Source: Collimonas fungivorans Ter331
Lineage (GTDB): Bacteria; Pseudomonadota; Gammaproteobacteria; Burkholderiales; Burkholderiaceae_D
DNA: 64,000 bases
Assembly: GCF_000221045.1 (NCBI RefSeq)
Contig: NC_015856.1
Span: 2,536,986 to 2,600,985 of the forward strand
Reading direction: 5' to 3'
The notes under the pieces are model-generated. The model was not told the DNA's origin. It did not search any database and saw only the letters and a program-made list of their open reading frames with translations. Positions 17,588 through 27,804 of this stretch are shown here, one piece after another (position 1 is the stretch's first letter; every line of letters begins with the position of its first letter). Both the position numbers and the translations under genes were made by a program.

Positions 17588-18506
17588 TCAAAGCGCTCCG
17601 TGCGCGCGCATGTCGCCCAGCGCGACCCGTATCTGGCGATTGCCCGAATACGGCCGGCGCCCGTGCGCCAGCAGCAGGTTGTTAACCAGCAGCACGTCGT
17701 TGGCCTGGGTCTGGATCTGCACCGAACAGGCGTTTGAGCACGGTGTCGATGGTCTTGATCCAGTCCGGCGGAATGCTGCTGCCGTCGCCGAAAAACACCG
17801 TGCGCGGAAACTTGTCGCGGCTGAAATGCTTGCTCAGCAAGGCATCCACCTCTGGCGGCAAGGCATCGGGATGATGCAGCAGTATCTGGTTGAACCAAGC
17901 TTCCGTGCCGCGTTCCGGGATTTGCAGCAGGGCCTTGGTGCGGTACGACACCGTGACGTCATTCTCGGACGGCGCGTCGATCTCGTGTCCGCTGGCGGCG
18001 ACCTTCTGCTTCAGCTGCTGCAGGCTGTCGACCTTGAAGAACTGCTCCCACGATGCATCCAGCCCGCGGATGAAGCGGCGCCGGTAGACCAGTCCTTGCT
18101 GGCGGAAACGGTCCAGCATGGCGGCCGGCAGCTTGCTGGCCACCAGGCGGCCGTCGGACAAGGTCCACTCGCCGCCTTCGGGCGCCGGCTGCAGGCAATA
18201 GAACAGCTGCCGGGACGGCCAGCTGCTGGTGTGCGAGGCCTCGTTGTGGAACTGGATCTCGAGATGCTTGGGGTAAGGCGTCGCAAAATAGACGTTCTCG
18301 CTGGCGCTGGCCAGCGGCAGGTCGCCGTAATGCTTGTAGAGCCTGTCGCAGGCGGATTCCGCGCAGCGCTCGAAGCCCTCGAGCCCGCCGACCTCGAAGC
18401 CGCGGAACAGGACGTAGCCATCCGCCCACAGCGCTTCATCGGTCTGCTGGCGGTGCTGCCTGATCCAGTCGGCAAGCGGTTCTTGCGTAGTGCTTGAAAT
18501 ATTCAT
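17588..18506 (-). pseudogene. TauD/TfdA (SyrP-like) dioxygenase, frameshifted near its 3' end
   Basis: As written, the frame from 18506 stops at 17682 after 274 residues, with a low-complexity tail (GADPDPGQRRAAG). It has the proximal iron ligands HNE (His87, Glu89) but no distal His. Removing one of the two C bases at 17722-17723 joins LKRLF directly to VQIQTQANDVLLVNNLLLAH and then GRRPYSGNRQIRVALGD, ending at the TGA at 17588-17590. That restores a 305-residue enzyme with the distal His and the 2OG-binding Arg. The rebuilt tail parallels its neighbour at 18559-19512. SyrP-type TauD proteins hydroxylate carrier-bound Asp at the beta carbon. Either this copy is dead in this strain or there is a one-base sequence error. 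Confidence 0.8.
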
Positions 18507-18558
18507 GGTTTCCCTGGATTACGACGTTGAAAAGGAATGTACGGTCCGGCAGCCGGCT

Positions 18559-19512
18559 TCATGACATGGCGACCAGTATCTGGCGCTGGCCGTCGAACGG
18601 CATGCGGCCATGGGCCGCCAGCACGTTGTCGACCACCAGCAAATCGCCTTTTTGCCAGCGGAACAGGGTCCTGGCGCCACGCATGACTTCGCGCACGGCA
18701 GCCAGCGTATCGTTGGCTATGCGGCCGCCGTCGCCGTAATAGGCCGCCATCGGCAAGCCGCTCTCGAACTGCGCGCTGAGGTTGCTCGCCAGCGGCGTGT
18801 TGGAGGCATGGAACAGATGCGCCTGGTTGAACCAGACAGCTTCGCCGGTGACCGGATGGCTGCGCAAGGCCGGCCGAATTTCGCTGATGCGCAGGCCGCC
18901 GTTCGCCTGCCATTCGAAACCGATGTCCATCTCGCGGCAATACGCTTCCACCCTGGCCTTGTCGCCGGTGAGGAAAACCTTGGTCCAGGAGTTGTACCTG
19001 GATTCGGCCGAGGCCAGGTTGCGCACATACATCAGCCGGCGGCGCTCGAATTCCGAGACGATATCGGCTGGCATGGCGGCCAGGATTTTCCTGGAATCGG
19101 CGACCGGGGTTTCGCCGCCGCTGCCCGGCGGCGTATTGCAGAAGAAATACAGACGCTGCGGCCAGCGGCTGGCGTAGGACATCTCGTTGTGGAGCGGGAT
19201 CTCCAGGTGTTTTGGATATTCGGTCGAGGTATACACGCCGTCGGCCACCTGGCTGCGCGGCGAGGTGCCGCCGGAATAGTCGCGCAGTTCCGGCGCCATC
19301 GCCGCCACCGCCCGCCTGAAGTCTTCCGCATCCTGCAGCGGCAGCCCCCTGAGCAGGACAGCGCCCGCCTGCAGCAGCAGTCTGCCCAGCTCCGGGGTTG
19401 ACGCCGCCAGCCATCGGTAGCAATCGGGAAGGTCTGGATCGACTTCCACCAGCGCTGGAAAACCCGTGCCGGCCGCCACCGTTGCTGCGATATTTTCTAC
19501 AATGTTCTGCAT
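18559..19512 (-). CDS. TauD/TfdA (SyrP-like) Fe(II)/2OG dioxygenase, candidate aspartyl beta-hydroxylase
   Basis: The 317-residue enzyme is intact. The proximal ligands are in LEIPLHNEMSY (His108, Glu110), the distal His in VVDNVLAAHGRMPF (about His301) and the co-substrate Arg in GQRQILVAMS (about Arg310). Stand-alone TauD proteins of this type next to NRPS genes, such as SyrP in syringomycin synthesis, hydroxylate an aspartyl residue bound to a carrier protein. It begins 24 bases after the NRPS-3 stop with an AGGAG site, so it is co-transcribed. It most likely installs beta-hydroxyaspartate at module 5, module 8 or both. The substrate is inferred from the family and from the predicted product. 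Confidence 0.88.
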   Translation of the reverse strand: MQNIVENIAATVAAGTGFPALVEVDPDLPDCYRWLAASTPELGRLLLQAGAVLLRGLPLQDAEDFRRAVAAMAPELRDYSGGTSPRSQVADGVYTSTEYPKHLEIPLHNEMSYASRWPQRLYFFCNTPPGSGGETPVADSRKILAAMPADIVSEFERRRLMYVRNLASAESRYNSWTKVFLTGDKARVEAYCREMDIGFEWQANGGLRISEIRPALRSHPVTGEAVWFNQAHLFHASNTPLASNLSAQFESGLPMAAYYGDGGRIANDTLAAVREVMRGARTLFRWQKGDLLVVDNVLAAHGRMPFDGQRQILVAMS

Positions 19513-19536
19513 ATTGCGTCTCTCCTGAAAACGGCC

Positions 19537-22500
19537 TCAGCCGAGATACCAGTGTTTGCCGATCTCTTCCGCCAGGCGTGCGGCATGCGGCGGTTTCAGG
19601 ATCGACAGATGATCGCTGCCGTCAACATGCACCGCCCTGAGTCCGGGTTCGAGCCGTCGCCACGCATCGAGGTCGACGCCGTCGTCTTCATCGGCCGGTA
19701 CCGCGCAAAACAGCAGCGGCAGTCCGCCGAACGGCTGCGCCGCCTGGTAACCGATGCCGCACTGCCGGCAGAACATCTCGATCACCGGCTCGAAGTCTTC
19801 CAGGCGCGCCCTGGCCGGCAGCACCCCGGCTTGCTTCATCTTTTCGAACACCAGCAGCACCTGCGACGGCTGGTCGCGGCTGGCGAGATCGGCGGCGCTG
19901 ACGCCCAGGCCTGCGCCGAGGTTCAGGTCCATCAACTTGACATACTCATGCATGGCCTGGTCGCGATCGGCGTGGCCGTGCGCCCGCGGCGCCTGCGTGT
20001 CGACCAATACCACCGGAGCCACCACGGCGCCGGCCTCGATCAGCTGGCGGGCTATCTCCAGCGCGATCCAGCCGCCGAAGGAATGGCCCAGCAAGTGGTA
20101 AGGTCCGGCCGCCTGCATCGACCTGATCGCTTCGACATAACGCCGCGCCGCTTCCTGCACCGACGGCGGCGTTCCGTCCAGGCCGAGGAAACCCGCCGCT
20201 TCCAGTCCGACGAAACTGGCGTCGCCGACGAACCCGGCGCACAGGTCGAGGAAGGAGGTAGCGTTGGCGCCAGCGCCCGGGATGCAGAACACCTTGCGCG
20301 TCCTGGCGCTGCCGGTCCGGATCACGACCGCGGAAGCGTGCAGCGCCGGTTCGGCAGGCTTTGCACCCCTGTCGATCCCGGCCAGGATGGACGAGATGGC
20401 GCTTCCCACCCGCCCGGCGCGTGCGGGATCCATCATGATGCTCCAGTGGTCGCCGCCGATCGGATGGACTTGCAGCCGCCCACGGAGGACGGTGCTCCAG
20501 CCGTTGGCCGGATCGGAAGGCTGCGGCTGATGTGCGGTGAACAAATGCGCCGCGACATCGAGCGGCTGGGCATAGTACCGGTGCGCGGCTGCCCGCAGGT
20601 TGAACCAGAGTTCGGCCCTGGCCTCGAACTCCTCGCTGCTCATGTCCTTCTTCAACCAGCGGTTGTCCCTGGCACAGGCGATGGCCGAGACCAGGTCGGT
20701 GGTTGCGAGGATTTGCGCAACCTCGTCGTCGGCCAGCTTGTAGCCGAAATATTCGATGAAAGCGACCAGCAGCATCTGCTTGTCACTCAGGCCTAGCTCC
20801 GATATCCCACGGTCCGCCGCGCCGCGGTGCCAGCTGTCGATCAGGCCGAGGAATTCCACGCCCTGTCCCTGTTCCAGCAGCTGCCTGGCGACTTCGTACG
20901 CAAGCACGCCGCCGGCGGACCAGCCTGCGAGACGGTACGGACCGTCCGGCTGGCCTTGCCTGATGAGCTGGACGTAGCTTGCGGCCAGTGCTTCGTTGCT
21001 GCTGTCGGCGGTGACGGCATTGCGGTCGGCCCGGATGCCGTAGACGCCGATTTCCTCGTCGATATGGCGAGCGAGGCGTTCATAGGACAACACTTCGCCG
21101 CTAGGTTCGTGAATGAAGATCAGTGGCCGCCGGCTGCCGCCTTTGCGGATGGTGATCCACTGTTCGTTCGCCTGCTTATTGGGCTGGTTGCGGTTGACCG
21201 TAATCAGTTGCGCCAGCGTGCTCAGCTCCTGCGCCAGCAGGATATCTTGCAGCGCTACGTCGAAACCCTTCTGCTTCATTCCTTCTATCACCTGGAATAT
21301 CATCAGCGAATAACCGCCGAGATCGAAGAAATTGTCGTGGCGCCCTACCCGTTCCACTCCCAGCAATTCCGACCACAGCGCGGCGATCATCTGTTCGATT
21401 TCGCCCTGCGGCTCGGTGTAAGCCTGCTGCGCCAGGCCCTGGCCGTCCGGGGCCGGCAGCGCTTTGCGGTCGAGTTTGCCATTGGGCGTCAGGGGCAAGG
21501 CCGGCAATGGCACGAAGGCCGCCGGCAGCATGTATTCCGGCAGTTTCTCGCCCAGCCGCGCGCGCAGCCGGACCGGATCGGGCGCTGCGGCGTCCTGCTC
21601 CGCCACTATGTAAGCCACCAGCCGCTTGTCGCCCGGGCTATCTTCGCGGGCGACGACTACCGCTTCCCGTACGCCAGTCATCTGCAGCAGCTGTGCCTCG
21701 ATCTCGCCCAGTTCGATGCGGAAGCCGCGCAGCTTGACCTGGAAATCGTTGCGGCCGAGATAGGTTATGCTGCCGTCCTCGCGCCAGCGCCCGAGGTCGC
21801 CAGTCTTGTACATGCGGCCCCCGGCCCCGACTGCAAAAGGATCGTGCAGGAAACGTTCGGCTGTCAGCTCCGGCCGCTCGAGGTAACCGCGCGCCACGCC
21901 AGCGCCGCCGATGTAGATCTCGCCGACGCAACCCAACGGCACCGGTTGCCGCTCCCGGTCCAGCAGGTAGATGCGCGCACCCGGCATGACATGGCCGATA
22001 TGCGGCCGGCGGCCGTCCACCAGTCCGCAGCTGGCGTCGACGCTGCACTCTGTCGGGCCGTACATATTGAAGAACAAGACGCCGTCCACTGCACTGAGTG
22101 CCGTCCAGGCGGCGGCATCGATCGCCTCGCCGCCCAGCAGCAGCTTGCGCAGCGCCGGCGCCCGGCCTTTGAGAAAACCTGCGGCCTGCATGGTGCGCAG
22201 GTGCGAGGGTGTGCATTCCATCGCCTCGATGTCGTACTGCTCGAGGAAAACCAGCAATTCTTCGGCGTTGAGGCGGGTTGCCTCGGGCACCAGGAACACA
22301 GTGCGGCCCCAGGCCAGCTGGCCCCAGGCTTTGACCGCCATGTCGAAACCGAAGGAAGAGTTCCAGGCGATGCGGCGGCAATCGGGCTGCAAGCCATGGA
22401 TGTTTTGTTCCATGCCATGCAGGAAATTGAGCAGGTTGCGATGTTCGACCATCACGCCCTTGGGTATGCCGGTGGAGCCCGAGGTATAGATGACATAGGC

Positions 22501-25500
22501 CAGGCTTGAGCCGGACAGGCCGGTCTCGCCGGCATCCGGATTGGTTGCCGGCGCGGCGCCCCAGGGCGAGTTTTCCCAGGGTGTTGTATCCAGCGCCACG
22601 CAAGCACAGCCTTGCGGCAGTTCGAAGCGCGGACGCAATTTCTCCTGGGTCAACAGCACCACCGGTGCGCTGTCGTGCAGCATGTGAGCCAGCCGTTCGT
22701 CGGGGTAGACCGGGTCCAGAGGCACATAAGCACCGCCGGCTTTCAGCGTGGCCAGCAGCGCCACCACCAGCTCCAGGCTGCGCTCGGCGCAAATCGCAAC
22801 CCGCCGCTCCGGGCCGACGCCGAGGCTGCGCAGGTGGTGCGCCAGCTGGTTGGCGCGCTGGTTGAGTTCGCGGTAGCTCAGGCGCTCGCCCTGGAACTCG
22901 AGCGCCACTGTATCGGGCTGGGCCGCTGCCTGCTGTTCGAACATCACATGCGCCAATGTTTCTTGCCGCGGTTCGCGATGCACGGTGTTGAAAGTGTCCA
23001 GCACCAAAGTGCGTTCGGCCTGACCCAGCAGGTCGATCTGGTCGACCGCCTGGCTCTCGTCTTCAACCATGCCCCGCAATACAGCCTGCAGATAACCCCA
23101 ATGGCGGCGGATCGTTGTTTCATCGAACAGCGCGGTGGCGTAATTCAGCTGGCCGCAGATCTGTTCGCCGCTTTCGCGCAGCTCCAGCGACAGTTCGAAC
23201 TGGGCGCTGTCCGGCGCACCGCCTACGCTTTCCACCGTCAGCTGCGGCAATTCAAGCGGCGCCTTGGGTGTGTTGTGCCAGGACAGCATTACCTGGAACA
23301 CCGGATGGTGGGCCATGGAACGCAGCGGATTGAGCGCTTCCACCAGCCGCTCGAACGGCACGTCCTGCAGGCTCTGCGCCTGCACCGCGGTCTGCCGCAC
23401 CTGGGCCAGCAACGCTTGCACGCTGGGGCGTCCCGCCAGGTCGACCTTGAGCGCCTGGGTGTTGAGGAAGAAACCGATCAACGCTTCCACTTCGACCCGG
23501 TTGCGCCCGGCATGGGAGCTGCCGATGACTACCTGTTCCTGGCCGCTCAGCCGCGCCAGCACCGTCGCCCAGGCCGCCAGCATGGTCATGTACAAGGTGG
23601 TGCCGTGGCGCTGGCTGAGTGCTTTCAAGGCCTGGCTGAGCCGGCTGTCGAGGGCGATTTCAATATTCGCACCGCGATAATCCTGGATCGCCGGACGCGG
23701 CCGGTCGGTAGGCAGGTCCAGCAGGCCGGGGGCGCCGCGCAGTTGCTGCACCCACTGCTGCAGTTGCTGTTGCAGCAGCGGGCCCTGCAGCCATTGCCGT
23801 TGCCAGACGCCGTAATCGGCATACTGGATGGGCAATGGCGGTAGTGGATCGGGCTGGCCTGCGCGCATTGCTTCGTACAAGACTGAAAACTCGCGGGTCA
23901 GCACGCCGCCCGACCAGCCGTCGGAGATGATGTGATGCATGGTGACCAGTAGCACATGGTGGTCGGCACCCAGCCGCAGCAGCCGGCCACGGATCAGCGG
24001 ACCAAGCGCCAGGTCGAACGGCAGGCCGGCTTCCTGCCGGCAGATCCGTTCCAGTTCGGCGTCGCTTGCGCCCTCCAGCTCTTGCAGCGCCAGCGTGAAC
24101 CCGCGCGCCTCGTCGATCACCTGGCGCGCCTGGCCACCGATGCCGACAAACCGCGTGCGCAGCACTTCATGGCGCTCGACGATGCGGTCGAGCGCGGCTT
24201 GCAGCGCCTTCCTATCCAGAACGCCGCGCAGCCGCACCGCATCGGGAATGTGATAAGCCTTGCTGGCTTCCGGGTCGACCCGGGCGATGAACCACAGCCG
24301 CTGCTGGGCGAACGACAGCGGCAGCGGCGCCGAGCGGTCGGCCCGGGCGATGGCGCTCAGCGTGTTCTGGCCGGCCTCGGCCACTTCATGGGCCAGTTCA
24401 TCCAGCTGCGGATGGGTGAACAGCGCAGTCAGCTGCAGCTCGATGCCCAGCCGTTCGCGCAGCTGCGAGATCAGGCGCACCGCCAGCAGCGAGTGGCCGC
24501 CCAGTTCGAAGAAATTGTCGTGGCGGCCGATACGCTCGACGCCCAGCAGCTCCGACCATATCTCGGCCAGGGTCTGTTCGATGTCGCCCATGGTGGCCTC
24601 GTAGGCGCGATGGATGAAAGCCTGTCCTTCCGGCATCGGCAGCGCCTTGCGGTCGAGCTTGCCGTTGGGCGTCAGCGGCAATGCCTCTAGGGTCACAAAT
24701 GCAAGCGGCAGCATGTACTCGGGAAGTTTTTCGCTCAGCTGCGCGCGCAAGGCGGCGGGATCGAGTCCGGCAGCTTCTTGCCCGCCCACCACGTATGCCA
24801 CCAGGCGCTTGTCGCCCGGTACGTCTTCGCGCGCGATCACCGCCGCTTCGCGCACACCGGCCAGCCGCGACAGCTGCGCCTCGATCTCGCCCAGCTCGAT
24901 GCGGAAGCCGCGAATCTTGACCTGGAAATCGTTGCGGCCAAGATAAGCGATTGAGCCATCGTCGCGCCAGCGGCCCAGGTCGCCGCTCTTGTACAACCGT
25001 TCTCCGGCGAGGAACGGGTCGTCGATGAAACGTTCTGCGGTCAATCCAGGCTGCTGCAGGTAGCCGCGCGCCACTTGCGCACCGCCGATGTAGATCTCGC
25101 CGGCGACGCCCAGCGGCACCGGCCGGAGATGGGTGTCCAGCATGTAGATGCGGCAGTTGTCGAGCGGCCGGCCGATAGGCGGCAGGTCCTCCCAGGCGCT
25201 GGCCGGCGCAGCCAGCACCTGGGCGCTCACTACATGGCTTTCGGTAGGTCCGTAATGGTTGTGCAGGCGGGCCCGGCCATCGTCTCCGAACAAACGCCGG
25301 ATCGCCGGCGTGATGCGCAGCTGCTCGCCGGCCGTGACCAGGTCCTGCAAGGCCGGCAGCGGCGCGGCCTGCTGCGACCACAGTTCGCTCAGGCTGTTCA
25401 GGGCAATGTAAGGCAGGAACAGGCGTTCGATCGCCTGGCCGCTGAGCCAGGCAGCCAGCGCCGGCAAGTCCTGGCGTAGCGATTCGTTGAGCAGCACCAG

Positions 25501-27804
25501 CGTGCCGCCGCCGGCCAGGGTCGAGAATATTTCCTGGAACGCGACGTCGAAGCCCAGCGCCGCGAACTGCAAAGTGCGCGCCGCCTGCGGCAATACGCCG
25601 CGCTGCCAGTTCAGCAGGTTGACCAGGCCACGGTGCGGCATGGCCACGCCTTTCGGCTGGCCGGTAGACCCGGAGGTATAGATGACATAAGCCAGGTGGG
25701 AGGCTTGCAGGGCAATCGGTTCAGGATCCGGGTCGGAAGTGGACGTCTGGGCCCAGGCGGACTGCTCCCATGCGGCCTGGTCCAGCACCAGGCGGACTGC
25801 GGCAGGCGGTGTTTCGATGCGCTCACCGAATCTTTCCTGCGTCAGCAGCGCAAGCGGTGCGCTGTCGCCCAGCATGTGCGCCAGGCGCTCATCCGGATAT
25901 GCCGGATCGAGCGGCACATAGGCGCCGCCGGCCTTCAGCGTGGCAAGGATGGCGATCACCATCAGCGGACCGCGCTCCAGGCAGATCGCCACCCGGTCGT
26001 CAGGACCGACGCCAAGGCCGCGCAGATGATGGGCCAGCTGGTTGGCCTGCTGGTTGAGCTGACGGTAGCTGAGCCGCTGCTGCTCGTATTCGATGGCGAC
26101 GGCGTCGGGACTGCGCGCCGCTTGCTGCTCGAACAGCAGATGCACCAGGCTTGCGCCGCCGTGTTCGCATGCGCTGTTGTTGAGGCCGCGCAGCACTTGA
26201 TCCCGTTCGCCGGCCGGCAGCACCTCGATGGCGTGCATCGGCGTCTGCTGCGCGTTTTCCAGTGCATGGACCAGCCCTTCCAGCACTGTTTGCACGAAGC
26301 CGCAGATGCGTTCCGCCGAGATGGTGTCGACGATCTCTGCGGTCAACGTAAAGCCTTGTCCCAGATCATCGACGTGCAGCACGAACGGATAGTTGGTGCG
26401 GTCGCGGCTTTCCAGGTAGCGGATACCGTCGATGACGGCGCCGCTGCCTGCATTTTCCGGTCGGCTGTAGCGATAATTCAGCAAGGCCGAAAACAGCGGC
26501 GTGTTGGGCGGCACGGCGCTGCAGCGCTGCGCCAGGGTCAGCGAGGCATGTTCGTGGTGCAGCAATTCGATCAGTGCGTCATTGACCTGCTTCAGGCTCT
26601 GCTCGGCGCCCTGTTCTCCCAGCCGTACACGCAACGGCAGCGTGTTGATGAGCATGCCCATCGCGCGGTCGGCGCCGGCGCCGCCTTGCATGCGGCCGAA
26701 CAGCACGGTGCCGAACACCACGTCGTCGCGGCCGGTGCAGCCGGCCAGCACTTGCCCCCAGGCCAGGTGGAAAATGCTGGCCGGACTGACGCCGCGGCTG
26801 CGCGCCAGCCGCCGCAGGCGCCCTGCCAGCGCATCCGGCACGAGCAGCTTGGCTTGTACCGCATTGGCGCCGTTGCCCTGCACATCCAGCAAGTCGAAAG
26901 GCGCGGTCGGCTGATCCACATCGCCCAGCATCTGCCGGAAAAAAGCTTCATGCTCGGCGGTGCTGGTGCCCAGGCGCGCCTGGGCGACGAAATTGCTGAA
27001 CGGCACCGGCTCCGGCAGCTCGGCCTGGCGGCCCTGCAAAATCAGCACCACTTCCTGCACCAGCAATTCCAGGCTGATATGGTCCATCACCAGGTGGTGG
27101 TACAGCAGCTGCAGCAGCCAGCGCCGCCCGTCAGGATCGAAGGCGGCGAAACCTTTCATCAGCGGCGCCTGGCGGACGTCGAGCCGGAAATGGCGCGGAT
27201 CCGCATGCGCCTGCAGTTGGACCTGCACATCGCCGCTGTCGAAGGGCACAACCTGGACTTCCAGCTTCGCCTGGCGCCAGACTACCTGCACCGGTTCCGC
27301 CAGGCCATCCCAATGGACGGCGCTGCGCAAGACATCCTGGCGCGCGATCACCTGGTCCATGGCCGCGACGAAACGATCCAGCAGTTCCTTGCTGTCGAAG
27401 CTCATCAGCAAGCGCGTCAGGTAGGCGTCGCCTTCCTGCTGCAGCAGGTGATGAAAGAGGATGCCTTCCTGCAGCGGCGCCAGCGGATAGATATCCTGGA
27501 TATTCGCCGCGCCGCCCGGCGTCGCCTCTACGATCCTGTCGATCTGTGCCGGCTCCAGCCGCACCAGCGGCAGCATTTCCGGCGTGATCCTGGGCGGCGC
27601 CGCGGCCGGCTGCCCTTGCGGGATGACGGCGGCCCAGCTCAGCAGCGCTTGCTTGTGCAGCTTCAGCGACGCCATCATGGCGGGCGTCAAGGCGCCGCGC
27701 GGCGCCTTGATCACGAGTTCTCCATCTTCAACGCGGACGCTGATCTTACTCTCTTCCAGCAGCTCGATCAGTGCTTCGGCTTCGGTTGCGCTCACAGCTT
27801 TCAT
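19537..27804 (-). CDS. NRPS-3: modules 7 and 8 plus tandem thioesterases
   Basis: The 2755-residue order is TubC-type docking domain (1-55), dual C/E domain (75-500), A7 (545-1050), T7 (near 1104), LCL condensation (1155-1590, HHIISDGWS), A8 (1610-2120), T8 (LGGYSL, near 2165), TE1 (GWSAGG, near 2295) and TE2 (GHSFGG, near 2573). The C/E domain has the N-terminal HHLLQQEGD motif, so it should epimerise the Ser loaded by module 6. Pocket residues read by alignment to GrsA are DVQFVAHVVK for A7 (Pro) and DMKELGMVDK for A8 (acidic, Lys at position 239). Tandem TE domains are typical of cyclic lipopeptide release. The start at 27804 overlaps the NRPS-2 stop (ATGA) and has AGGAG; the frame extending to 27984 is noise. 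Confidence 0.96.
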   Translation of the reverse strand: MKAVSATEAEALIELLEESKISVRVEDGELVIKAPRGALTPAMMASLKLHKQALLSWAAVIPQGQPAAAPPRITPEMLPLVRLEPAQIDRIVEATPGGAANIQDIYPLAPLQEGILFHHLLQQEGDAYLTRLLMSFDSKELLDRFVAAMDQVIARQDVLRSAVHWDGLAEPVQVVWRQAKLEVQVVPFDSGDVQVQLQAHADPRHFRLDVRQAPLMKGFAAFDPDGRRWLLQLLYHHLVMDHISLELLVQEVVLILQGRQAELPEPVPFSNFVAQARLGTSTAEHEAFFRQMLGDVDQPTAPFDLLDVQGNGANAVQAKLLVPDALAGRLRRLARSRGVSPASIFHLAWGQVLAGCTGRDDVVFGTVLFGRMQGGAGADRAMGMLINTLPLRVRLGEQGAEQSLKQVNDALIELLHHEHASLTLAQRCSAVPPNTPLFSALLNYRYSRPENAGSGAVIDGIRYLESRDRTNYPFVLHVDDLGQGFTLTAEIVDTISAERICGFVQTVLEGLVHALENAQQTPMHAIEVLPAGERDQVLRGLNNSACEHGGASLVHLLFEQQAARSPDAVAIEYEQQRLSYRQLNQQANQLAHHLRGLGVGPDDRVAICLERGPLMVIAILATLKAGGAYVPLDPAYPDERLAHMLGDSAPLALLTQERFGERIETPPAAVRLVLDQAAWEQSAWAQTSTSDPDPEPIALQASHLAYVIYTSGSTGQPKGVAMPHRGLVNLLNWQRGVLPQAARTLQFAALGFDVAFQEIFSTLAGGGTLVLLNESLRQDLPALAAWLSGQAIERLFLPYIALNSLSELWSQQAAPLPALQDLVTAGEQLRITPAIRRLFGDDGRARLHNHYGPTESHVVSAQVLAAPASAWEDLPPIGRPLDNCRIYMLDTHLRPVPLGVAGEIYIGGAQVARGYLQQPGLTAERFIDDPFLAGERLYKSGDLGRWRDDGSIAYLGRNDFQVKIRGFRIELGEIEAQLSRLAGVREAAVIAREDVPGDKRLVAYVVGGQEAAGLDPAALRAQLSEKLPEYMLPLAFVTLEALPLTPNGKLDRKALPMPEGQAFIHRAYEATMGDIEQTLAEIWSELLGVERIGRHDNFFELGGHSLLAVRLISQLRERLGIELQLTALFTHPQLDELAHEVAEAGQNTLSAIARADRSAPLPLSFAQQRLWFIARVDPEASKAYHIPDAVRLRGVLDRKALQAALDRIVERHEVLRTRFVGIGGQARQVIDEARGFTLALQELEGASDAELERICRQEAGLPFDLALGPLIRGRLLRLGADHHVLLVTMHHIISDGWSGGVLTREFSVLYEAMRAGQPDPLPPLPIQYADYGVWQRQWLQGPLLQQQLQQWVQQLRGAPGLLDLPTDRPRPAIQDYRGANIEIALDSRLSQALKALSQRHGTTLYMTMLAAWATVLARLSGQEQVVIGSSHAGRNRVEVEALIGFFLNTQALKVDLAGRPSVQALLAQVRQTAVQAQSLQDVPFERLVEALNPLRSMAHHPVFQVMLSWHNTPKAPLELPQLTVESVGGAPDSAQFELSLELRESGEQICGQLNYATALFDETTIRRHWGYLQAVLRGMVEDESQAVDQIDLLGQAERTLVLDTFNTVHREPRQETLAHVMFEQQAAAQPDTVALEFQGERLSYRELNQRANQLAHHLRSLGVGPERRVAICAERSLELVVALLATLKAGGAYVPLDPVYPDERLAHMLHDSAPVVLLTQEKLRPRFELPQGCACVALDTTPWENSPWGAAPATNPDAGETGLSGSSLAYVIYTSGSTGIPKGVMVEHRNLLNFLHGMEQNIHGLQPDCRRIAWNSSFGFDMAVKAWGQLAWGRTVFLVPEATRLNAEELLVFLEQYDIEAMECTPSHLRTMQAAGFLKGRAPALRKLLLGGEAIDAAAWTALSAVDGVLFFNMYGPTECSVDASCGLVDGRRPHIGHVMPGARIYLLDRERQPVPLGCVGEIYIGGAGVARGYLERPELTAERFLHDPFAVGAGGRMYKTGDLGRWREDGSITYLGRNDFQVKLRGFRIELGEIEAQLLQMTGVREAVVVAREDSPGDKRLVAYIVAEQDAAAPDPVRLRARLGEKLPEYMLPAAFVPLPALPLTPNGKLDRKALPAPDGQGLAQQAYTEPQGEIEQMIAALWSELLGVERVGRHDNFFDLGGYSLMIFQVIEGMKQKGFDVALQDILLAQELSTLAQLITVNRNQPNKQANEQWITIRKGGSRRPLIFIHEPSGEVLSYERLARHIDEEIGVYGIRADRNAVTADSSNEALAASYVQLIRQGQPDGPYRLAGWSAGGVLAYEVARQLLEQGQGVEFLGLIDSWHRGAADRGISELGLSDKQMLLVAFIEYFGYKLADDEVAQILATTDLVSAIACARDNRWLKKDMSSEEFEARAELWFNLRAAAHRYYAQPLDVAAHLFTAHQPQPSDPANGWSTVLRGRLQVHPIGGDHWSIMMDPARAGRVGSAISSILAGIDRGAKPAEPALHASAVVIRTGSARTRKVFCIPGAGANATSFLDLCAGFVGDASFVGLEAAGFLGLDGTPPSVQEAARRYVEAIRSMQAAGPYHLLGHSFGGWIALEIARQLIEAGAVVAPVVLVDTQAPRAHGHADRDQAMHEYVKLMDLNLGAGLGVSAADLASRDQPSQVLLVFEKMKQAGVLPARARLEDFEPVIEMFCRQCGIGYQAAQPFGGLPLLFCAVPADEDDGVDLDAWRRLEPGLRAVHVDGSDHLSILKPPHAARLAEEIGKHWYLG

